From an uncultured Gammaproteobacteria bacterium (GTDB lineage: Bacteria; Pseudomonadota; Gammaproteobacteria; GCA-002705445; GCA-002716945): a stretch of DNA of 5,290 nucleotides. Made by a program: the position numbers and the translations under genes. Below are positions 5,155 through 5,290 of this stretch, piece by piece (position 1 is the stretch's first letter; the number at the start of each line of letters is the position of its first letter). Where the stretch lies: assembly GCA_913043035.1 (NCBI GenBank), contig CAJWMM010000050.1:1-5290 (forward strand), read 5' to 3'. The notes under the pieces are model-generated. The model was not told where the DNA came from. It saw nothing but the letters and a program-made list of their open reading frames with translations, and did not search any database.

Positions 5155-5290
5155 TTATAATTTTAGATTCTCTTCTTCATCATTACGCCATCGTTTTAAC
5201 AACTTAGTTCTAGTAATATCCGATAAGTTAGATACACTACTCTGAAGGTTTTTTATTATATCAACGTTTGTAATAAAGTCTTGTAAAGTT
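5155..5290 (-). CDS. C-terminal fragment of an upstream gene, tentatively RecG
   Basis: A minus-strand frame is open from the window edge to a TAA at 5157-5155, giving 44 visible C-terminal residues. It ends one base before the ubiC start, the spacing expected of adjacent operon genes. The tail contains DIIKNLQSSVSNL and then KLLKRWRNDEEE. From memory this resembles the end of the helicase RecG, where E. coli has ALIERWMPETE close to the C-terminus. The match covers about 15 residues and is not decisive. The gene is partial only because the window ends; no frameshift is seen. An open frame ending here is fairly convincing, but the RecG name is a guess. Confidence 0.6.
   Translation of the reverse strand, partial: TLQDFITNVDIIKNLQSSVSNLSDITRTKLLKRWRNDEEENLKL

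Noticed and set aside
1..5290. Search for mobile elements, CRISPR repeats, tRNA or rRNA genes, riboswitches and toxin-antitoxin or defence genes
   Set aside because: No repeat arrays, inverted-repeat element ends, cloverleaf-like segments or defence domains were seen by eye. The region reads as compact housekeeping sequence.

Overview
The window looks like a piece of an AT-rich (roughly one-third GC), tightly packed gammaproteobacterial chromosome. RraA, the CcmABC cytochrome c maturation proteins, CysQ, NudE, a YrfG-type GMP/IMP nucleotidase and UbiC chorismate lyase are a typical gammaproteobacterial set, and CysQ/NudE/YrfG neighbours are familiar from Pseudomonas. The low GC, near-absence of spacers and many overlapping gene ends suggest a streamlined genome, perhaps a free-living marine lineage such as SAR86. 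The lineage is inferred from composition and gene content only.

Layout, left to right. (1) 18-1754, plus strand: rraA, ccmA and ccmB are packed head to tail with overlaps or near-zero gaps and are probably one transcript. CcmA and CcmB form the ABC part of the heme-handling machine for c-type cytochrome assembly. (2) 1746-2471, minus strand: ccmC, the heme-binding membrane partner of CcmAB, faces ccmB tail to tail instead of following it in the same direction. (3) 2465-2664, plus strand: a promoter-like site and a 49-codon, lysine-rich small ORF of unknown function fill the gap between ccmC and cysQ. (4) 2639-3968, minus strand: nudE then cysQ, overlapping by 11 bases, with a clear Shine-Dalgarno site for cysQ. 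(5) 3978-4655, plus strand: a HAD-family GMP/IMP nucleotidase, divergent from nudE across 9 bases. (6) 4626-5290, minus strand: ubiC, preceded by the C-terminal end of a gene that runs off the window (tentatively recG).

Functionally the window joins three housekeeping themes: respiration (heme delivery for cytochrome c, and the first committed step of ubiquinone synthesis), nucleotide clean-up (NudE, CysQ, YrfG-like), and RraA, either an RNase E regulator or a metal-dependent aldolase/decarboxylase. I see no mobile element, CRISPR array, tRNA, rRNA or riboswitch, and no gene-free stretch above 300 bases. The most notable points are the uncharacterised small basic ORF, the strand-split ccm cluster without a visible ccmD, an intact metal-site motif in RraA that E. 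coli RraA lacks, and tail-to-tail gene overlaps, two of them in exact codon register.
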